Origin: Xanthostigma xanthostigma
Lineage: Eukaryota > Arthropoda > Insecta > Raphidioptera > Raphidiidae
Assembly (NCBI GenBank): GCA_963575645.1
Contig: OY754468.1
Coordinates: 47,503,665 to 47,567,664, forward strand
Direction: 5' to 3'
DNA: 64,000 nt
The translations under genes were made by a program, and so were the position numbers. Below are positions 58,282-64,000 of the stretch, one piece after another; positions within the stretch are counted from its first letter, which is position 1; every line of letters starts with the position of its first letter. The notes under the pieces were generated by a model. It was not told the origin of the DNA. It saw only the letters and a list, made by a program, of their open reading frames with translations, and searched no databases.

Positions 58282-58632
58282 AAAAAACGACATCGTCAGT
58301 AGCTCCGAATATTTCGCGAAAGCTCTGATTTTTGCGAAGCATTAAGACTAATAAAAATATATTTTGTCAAGATAGTTTAATTTGGATGAATATTTAGGTC
58401 ATAGTATGTTTGTCTCTAATTATAAAAGACTTTGCGTAAACAAAATGAAATCCCCTATGAAATTAGATTCGGTCCAACGGATGTTCTATTTATAACGTTG
58501 GCAAGCACATACGCATAAGCGCGTTATACCACATATTTTATACAGTGTGTTAAAGAAGTAATTTCAAATTTATAGAGCGTAAAATTGAATTGGAAAGGTG
58601 CCGCGTATTAAAATATTACGTTCAACTAACTA

Positions 58633-59215
58633 CTTGATACACGTGTCAAGGGGGTTGTGAAGAAAAGGTTCATTCGCCATCTTGGGGCGTTCGCTATATT
58701 AAATGTACAATGACGTCACATACATTATCGTAGTCGGTTTGTCAAACTCTTTCATTCGATACCCATGCCAAGAAGATTGTGAACAAAAAGGTAATCCGCC
58801 ATCTTGGGGCGTTCGCCATATTAAATTTACAATGATGTCACATAGATTATCGTATTCCATTTATCAAACCCTTTCATTTAGTACCCATGTCAAGAGGGTT
58901 GTGAATAAAAACGTAATCCGCCATCTTGGGGCGTTCGCCATATTAAATTTACAATGTCACATAGATTATCGTGGTCCATTTGTCAAACAATTTCATTTGA
59001 TACCCATGTCAAGAGGGTTGTGAATAAAAACGTAATTCGCCATCTTGGGGCGTTCGCCATATTAACTTTGCAATGATGTCACGTAGTTTATCGTAGTCCA
59101 TTTGTCAAACCCTTTCATTTGATACCAATGTCAAGAAGGTTGTGAATAAAAACGTAATCCGCCATCTTGGGGCGTCCGCCATATTGAAGTCATCGAACTT
59201 ATACACGTGTACAAA
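58633..59215 (+). repeat. 122-bp tandem array, about five units
   Basis: CGCCATCTTGGGGCGTTCGC recurs at 58675, 58797, 58919, 59038 and 59160 (spacing 122, 122, 119, 122). Each unit contains GTCAAACYCTTTCATTTG and CATGTCAAGAGGGTTGTGAA. The array ends with CACGTGTACAAAATTTC and a tail (GCAAGATTTGACTCAAACTG) that resembles 61017-61050. It is probably internal to a dispersed element. Confidence 0.92.
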
Positions 59216-59349
59216 ATTTCAAATCTCCAGCTTAATTAGATCTCGTCGAAATTTTGATTGCAAGATTTGACTCAAACTGACACACTGAAGCACTGGCGCA
59301 CTGACAGGCATTGCAAGTTAAATGAAAGCTTGTTAAATGGAGGGGAGGT

Positions 59350-60280
59350 CTAATAAAAAAAAAAATTTAGATCGTTTTAATACAACTACATTATTTGTCC
59401 ATATCAACTTTTAATAAAAAGAAATTTTAGAAATAGGTTTTTTAAATGTTTTTTTGCCTAATATTATTTAAAATTCATATATATCCATTACTGTCAATAA
59501 AAAAAAAACGAGCGCGGGTTAAAGTCAAGAACTGGAACCGCCAAGCTGTAAAAAAATCAATGTAAACTTTTATAACAATGACAATAAAGCTCTTTTATAT
59601 ATATATTATATAATAAAAAGAAAATAAACATAAGTGATCGATCGCTGATAATTTAAGTGATCGAGAACTGGTACCATCACCCTAATACTGCCAAAATAGA
59701 GCCTTGTATACACTTATAAAGCTCGCGTTTGTTGGAGTATCAACCCACTTGTGGATCCCTTTCTATTTTCAGTAAGAGCTTGAAGCTTGTGCAAACGACG
59801 GAAGCACACTGGTAGGCAAAGTACAAATCATTAGTGCTACGCCCAGGGCTACCCCTAATCTTAATCTAAAATGAGATTATATCTGTCTCACTTCCTCACA
59901 TGTTACAACTACCGACATCATTTATGAAACATTAAAATATGCAAAGAATAAAACAATGTACCGTAATAAATCATTTTAAATTAACATTACTACTTCTCTA
60001 AAGACGCTCATTATGTTGATTTTTACTCGACTGTGGTCTGTGGCGAAGCCAAAAGGAAGGGTTATGAGTTTAGCAGTCTATATATGTTTGTATTTACAGT
60101 TGTTCCACCGTAACGCCTAAACTATTCATTCGATTTTGATAAATAGGGTGTCAATCGATTCGTTATTATGGCCCGGGTAGTATAGGCTACATTTATTTTT
60201 GAATTTTAGTCCCATGGATGAGCAAATTAAAAGCAAATAAAAAATATGTTAAAAAAATAATTTAAATAAAAAATAATTTC
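59350..60280. other. No gene recognised
   Basis: AT-rich sequence with no exon or delimitable repeat that I can see. Confidence 0.5.
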
Positions 60281-60289
60281 AAAAACTCA

Positions 60290-60520
60290 AACCCGACTAT
60301 TAAAAGGTATGAAACAAGAAAATATTCTCATCTGAGGATAGCCGTAGTCGTTTGCCATCTCTAGATGTATAGCGTGATGCACTTTGCCCTAGAGCTTATG
60401 ATCGCTTACTACTGTTAAAATGTAATGTATTGTTACGGTAGGTGGCATATGACCACGGCTATCCTCAGATGAGAATATTTTCTTGTTTCACACTTTTCAG
60501 TAGTCGGGTTTTAGTTTTTG
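60290..60520. mobile_element. Foldback element
   Basis: Arms of about 75 bases carry AAACCCGACTA, GAAACAAGAAAATATTCTCA and CTGAGGATAGCCGTGGTC-type sequence, with a spacer of about 90 bases. Confidence 0.85.
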
Positions 60521-60528
60521 AGCTAATA

Positions 60529-60802
60529 AAATATAAGTAAACCTTTTAAAACAAGCTTTTATTAAGATGTACTAAAGCGAAGAAAATAACAATCAAACAG
60601 ATAAAATCATTTTATTATCATTGTTGGCCTGGCCTAAAAGCTTTTCTTATGATTTTTTTTCTGAACATATTTCGCGATAAGTTTTTAGGTCAGGTCAACA
60701 TTGTAAAAATCATTTTATTTGTTTGATTGATTATTGTTTATTTTCTTCGGTTCAGTATATTTTAAGAAAAGCTTGTTTCTAAAAGATTTATTACTTATAT
60801 TT
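60529..60802. mobile_element. Foldback element adjoining the previous one
   Basis: Arms share ATATAAGTAA, AAAACAAGCTTTT, GAAGAAAATAA and TAAAATGATTTT (in one orientation), with lower identity than the neighbour. The near-contact of the two suggests either nested ends or one composite. Confidence 0.65.
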
Positions 60803-61086
60803 TATTATTTCCGTTTTAGTCATCTACATAGCACAATTATGTAATGATCAAAACCGTCTGCCGATGAAAATGAACCCAAACACGGTACGTTCACCATAAT
60901 CTGTTAAGAATCTTCATAATGATTGCGGCATCAGGTCATTATTGTGTTCAGTGTTGTCATCAATACTACATAAGTATGCAAAATTTCAAAGTACTAGATC
61001 AAGTGGAAGTTTTCAAAATCAATTTGCAAGATTTGACCGAAACTGAATGACAAACATGTGAAGTTGTAAAAATACTGTAAGCTTAA

Positions 61087-61433
61087 GGTAGTACGAGCCC
61101 CAAGGCAATTTTAAATAAAAGGCTTGATTTTTTTTTATATGAAGTTGGACTAAGTGTAAACCAATTCTGAAAATTTAAAGGGGGCTGCCCGATTATTTAA
61201 AGAAATAAATGACTTCAAAAGTAGGCATATTTAACATTGGCTTTATGGTAAAACGGTAGATGGATGATATGTTTTCATTGATTTCTCCAAAACTAGTCGG
61301 TTGAAATTAAAAAAAAAACTATTTAAAGTTAAAACCTTAATAAATTATTGAAAACAAAAAAAAAACCCTTGTGCCCGACTAATTAAAAAGATATTTAATC
61401 TTTATTTAAAGTTGCCTTGGTGCTCGTACTACC
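61087..61433. mobile_element. TTAA-flanked MITE
   Basis: GGTAGTACGAGCCCCAAGGC at the left is mirrored by GCCTTGGTGCTCGTACTACC at the right, with TTAA at 61083-61086 and 61434-61437. Longer imperfect arms extend inward. It resembles the TTAA-flanked elements at 6975 and 33205 in target but not in sequence. Confidence 0.85.
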
Positions 61434-61439
61434 TTAACT

Positions 61440-62030
61440 GGGACAATCTATAGAATGTACTTTTTCTCGATATTGCGTACTCCAAAAATGCTAATCTAAT
61501 AACGTCTTTCCAAAGTTTATCGACATTCTTTGTACGTCTGACGGCAAATCTACCTTGAAATCAGTTGACGCTGCGAAACGCGAAAGGTTAGATTTCACAT
61601 CAAAACAAATTGACGTAATAATAAAGTTTTATCTGCCGAGATCATTAGAGCAGAAAAATCGGCCGGTAATACAGTCTTGCGCTAGAGACATTTTCAGCGT
61701 TGGTAATAAACCTATGTACTGTGAACACTACGGATTTTTTCAGAAAGTTTTTTGTACTTCATGTTTTCAATTTAATTATTTACTAAATAATATGTTGAAG
61801 GTTCGTTATGTCGTTCATTTCAACGGAATTAAACTACTCTAGGATATACGCTAATTGGAAAAATACTTCATGTTGGTTCGAGAAGGTTATAATATACACG
61901 ATGTCCCTGATAGAACGCTTGCAGACAAATCAAGAAAAAAATCTGAGCAGAAAAGTCCTTAGTCAATCTTTGTTCCGATGTAGAGATATTTTGCCATATT
62001 GGACTATCTGTGATGCAATTATTCTTCTTA
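61440..62030. other. No gene recognised
   Basis: Two open frames of 93-95 codons (61555-61842 and 61808-62089) overlap here. The first reads TSKQIDVIIKFYLPRSLEQK and similar, with ordinary-looking composition, but I recognise no family and it has no splice context. A decayed element is possible. Confidence 0.35.
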
Positions 62031-62032
62031 AC

Positions 62033-62060
62033 CGAGCGGGATGGCGTAGTGGTGAGTTTG
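62033..62060 (+). mobile_element. SINE head fragment
   Basis: CCGAGCGGGATGGCGTAGTG and GTGAG match the first 25-30 bases of the tRNA-derived SINE, in the plus orientation. The match stops before the B box. Confidence 0.6.
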
Positions 62061-62151
62061 TATGTAGCGGTCGTTGTCTTCGCATCTGAATTACGAAACA
62101 TCTCTTAAGAGTACCGAGGAGGCATTGTTTTTTATAACTGTATATAACCAA

Positions 62152-62490
62152 CTAGCGGTCCCTCCCGGTTTCACCCGGGTGCAAAAGAACGAATGGGGGG
62201 GGGCATTAATACGCACGTTCATCTTAGTTTACCGAGATGAATGTTGTGTTCAAATTTCATGATGATCGGAGTTACCGTTCAAAAGTTTTTGTCGGACGGA
62301 CAAATTTTGAGTTACATTTTTTATTGATGCTCCGCTCCTATTGGTCGTAGCGTGATATTTATACAGCCTATAGTCTTCCTCGATAAATGGACTATCCAAC
62401 AAAAAACATTTTTTCAATTCGAACCAGTAGTTCTTGAGATTAGCGCGTTCAACCAAACAAACAAACTCTTCAGCTTTATATATAAGTATA
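62152..62490 (-). mobile_element. Non-autonomous Helitron, short copy
   Basis: On the minus strand it passes from ATATATAAAGCTGAAGAG through GAACGCGCTAATCTCAAGAA, GATCATCATGAAATTTG and the terminal hairpin ACCCGGGTGAAACCGGG to CGCTAG followed by T. It is the reverse-oriented sister of 23736-24344 without the tRNA-like block. The 5' end is placed only approximately. Confidence 0.85.
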
Positions 62491-62736
62491 CCTACCTAGA
62501 TAGAATATAGGCACAAAAAATATAAACAGAAAAAAGTGATTAAAACTGAAAATTCGCTCTAGGAATCTTTAAAACTGTTCAAATACAGACTAAGTTACTA
62601 TTTTATTTATTTGAATTAATTGAGCTAACGTCTGTATAATTCATTAAAAAAACAACTCTCACAGTATGTGGATTTTGTAATCCGTTACTATATATACAGA
62701 CACCGGACAACCATACCATATTGTATGTAAAATATA

Positions 62737-62780
62737 TTATAAACAAACTCTTCAGATTTATATATTAGTATAGATATAGA
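62737..62780 (-). mobile_element. Helitron 5' end fragment
   Basis: On the minus strand, TATACTAATATATAAATCTG and AAGAGTTTGTTTATAA repeat the 5' end of the neighbouring Helitron, then the match stops. Confidence 0.65.
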
Positions 62781-63400
62781 ATATATAGATATAGATAAGA
62801 GTGAGTTTCGCATTACTCAAATAAATTCGTATCAATTATTTACGCTGTGAACAGGCTATATGTGATACGAGTCGTTTTTTCTAATTAAAATTAATGACGT
62901 TTACCTATAAAAATGTCACGTTTTAAATAATTTCATTTAGTATAATTTTTCATCAACAGTGCCGCTGCCTCATATGCCTCATACGGTCGGCTTTACAACA
63001 TGGTTTACACATTTTCCATTGCCCAAAGGTTTGACAGTTCATAATAATGCCATTTTGTCTCCGTTGGTGTTTTACAGCTGGTTTCTTTTATATATATTAT
63101 ACAATTCTCCTTGCTTGCTGTCCTTTTCTCGCCCAGCATACATGAGTAATGCTCTTTTGTTTTCATACAGCTGATTATTTTAAAATGTTGGACTATACAT
63201 TTCAGTATCTGCACTTTTAGACAGCACGATTAAATCCGTGATTAATGTGACTTAATTACGTGGATCGCTTGACATAAATATTTAAAGGTGACACATTATC
63301 CAAATCATTTATTGTATTATACAAGATGTCAGAGTGTAAAAGAGAATCTAGTTTTAAAAACTTTGTAATGACGGTTTTACTCAAGCCGAATTTTGAAATA

Positions 63401-64000
63401 TACAGGCTGTCCCTAAAAGGTCTTTACAAAAGCCTTTCAGGCCAAAACAACTCGATACAAGTTGCTTAGTTTGGGCGCTAGACGGCTCTTAAGTTACAAT
63501 TTTCAAATTGTTTTTGCTTTATAACTTTGAAACGGCTCATGAGATTTTACTCAAATTTGGCACGTTGGCATAGCTTTATTGGGCAATAAAACCCATATCA
63601 TATAATGATGAATATCATTCCATGGGCGTAGAACTTGATTTTTTCGATAATTAAACATCTAAATCTTCTACGCCAATGGAAAAAAATCAGTTTGAGTATG
63701 AAATCTGGATCACGCGACTCATTTACTACAAAAAAGGTACTCTTGGTAAAATTCGATTACTCTCATAGTTTCGACAAAATTTTAATTTTAGTAATTTAGA
63801 GCATAATTAAATATTAAAACGAATAACAGATATTTCATAAAAATTGTTCAAAATGTTCACCATTTTCACGTATACAAAAATGTATACGACGCAAAAAATT
63901 GAAATGTACTTTTTGCATAATTTCTTCATCGCCTGTAAGATTATTTGTTGCTTGTTGGATACGTTGCCATAGTTGTTCTACAGTATTCCCAGGGGTCTTG
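63401..64000 (-). mobile_element. Mariner/IS630-like transposon, 3' portion, cut by the window edge
   Basis: TACAGGCTGTCCCTAAAAGG at 63401 looks like the terminal repeat family TACAGGGTGTCCC seen elsewhere in the window. The minus strand then carries the transposase C-terminus at 63835-64000. The rest of the element is beyond the window. Confidence 0.6.
63835..64000 (-). CDS. Tc1/mariner-type transposase, C-terminal end (partial)
   Basis: The minus strand is open from the window edge to TGA at 63835-63837 and encodes 54 residues: KTPGNTVEQLWQRIQQATN, then DEEIMQKVHFNFLRRIHFCI and RENGEHFEQFL. The pattern VExLxxRI, then FxRRxxxCIxxxGxHFE(Q/H)xL is the usual C-terminal tail of IS630/Tc1/mariner-type transposases of insects, after the DDE/D catalytic region, which would lie beyond the window. 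No break is visible in this part, so the element could be fairly young. Confidence 0.8.
   Translation of the reverse strand, partial: KTPGNTVEQLWQRIQQATNNLTGDEEIMQKVHFNFLRRIHFCIRENGEHFEQFL

Noticed and set aside
58703..59023. 106-codon open frame as a gene
   Set aside because: It is made of 122-bp tandem units and repeats related residues from unit to unit.
62959..63174. Possible downstream Ndae1 exon in 50.7-64 kb
   Set aside because: I looked for membrane-domain landmarks of SLC4 proteins (IPAGAEAS, VPVPTRFLF-type words) in open stretches on the plus strand and found none; the frame here has no such motif.

Overview
The window reads as insect nuclear DNA. It is AT-rich, has long introns, and more than half of what I can interpret is transposable-element sequence. 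The one host protein-coding gene I can establish is on the + strand and belongs to the SLC4 family of sodium-driven bicarbonate/anion exchangers (the insect Ndae1 type, related to vertebrate SLC4A7/A8/A10). Three exons are secure: 9256-9408, 46180-46318 and 49089-49432. A fourth is probable at 50399-50665. All have compatible splice phases and encode only the N-terminal cytoplasmic domain. The first exon and all membrane-domain exons lie outside the window or were not found. An insect is suggested by the Ndae1-type exons, by the mix of hAT, Tigger/pogo, Helitron, Penelope-like and non-LTR elements, and by the tRNA-derived SINE; I cannot name the order with confidence. The one credible RNA gene is a tRNA-Gly(UCC) on the - strand at 22147-22218.

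Layout. 1-9255 is upstream intron or flank: a SINE, foldback MITEs, a 93-bp tandem array, a hAT MITE with a nested element, and a three-level nest (SINE, TTAA-flanked element, foldback pair) at about 6.85-8.48 kb. 9256-9408 is the His-rich exon. 9409-46179 is one intron of about 36.8 kb if no exon was missed. It carries a Tigger/pogo MITE with a Helitron tandem array inside it (14.9-17.05 kb), a 1.5-kb near-perfect foldback (18.96-20.46 kb), the tRNA-Gly, a Helitron containing a tRNA-like block (23.7-24.3 kb), a full SINE (29.8-30.1 kb), hAT elements with perfect 8-bp target duplications (32.3, 34.9 and 38.1 kb), a Penelope-like GIY-YIG relic (39.5 kb) and a LINE relic (41.9 kb). 46.2-50.7 kb holds the remaining three exons. 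50.7-64 kb is repeats again, ending in the C-terminus of a DNA transposase.

The exons join as one reading frame. The His-rich stretch leads into the conserved cytoplasmic domain (ETARW...KFEEDVE and SLHSLFELRS motifs) and then into a phase 1-1 exon in the region that is variable and alternatively spliced in vertebrate relatives.

The most notable unexplained pattern is a recurring hammerhead-ribozyme-like motif (CUGANGA or UUGANAA, a hairpin, then GAAACGUY, closed by a short stem I). It occurs in several Penelope-like or unclassified repeat tails. In some copies both C3 and G8 are replaced, by U3 and A8, which preserves that base pair. One copy lies about 180 bases downstream of the GIY-YIG relic.
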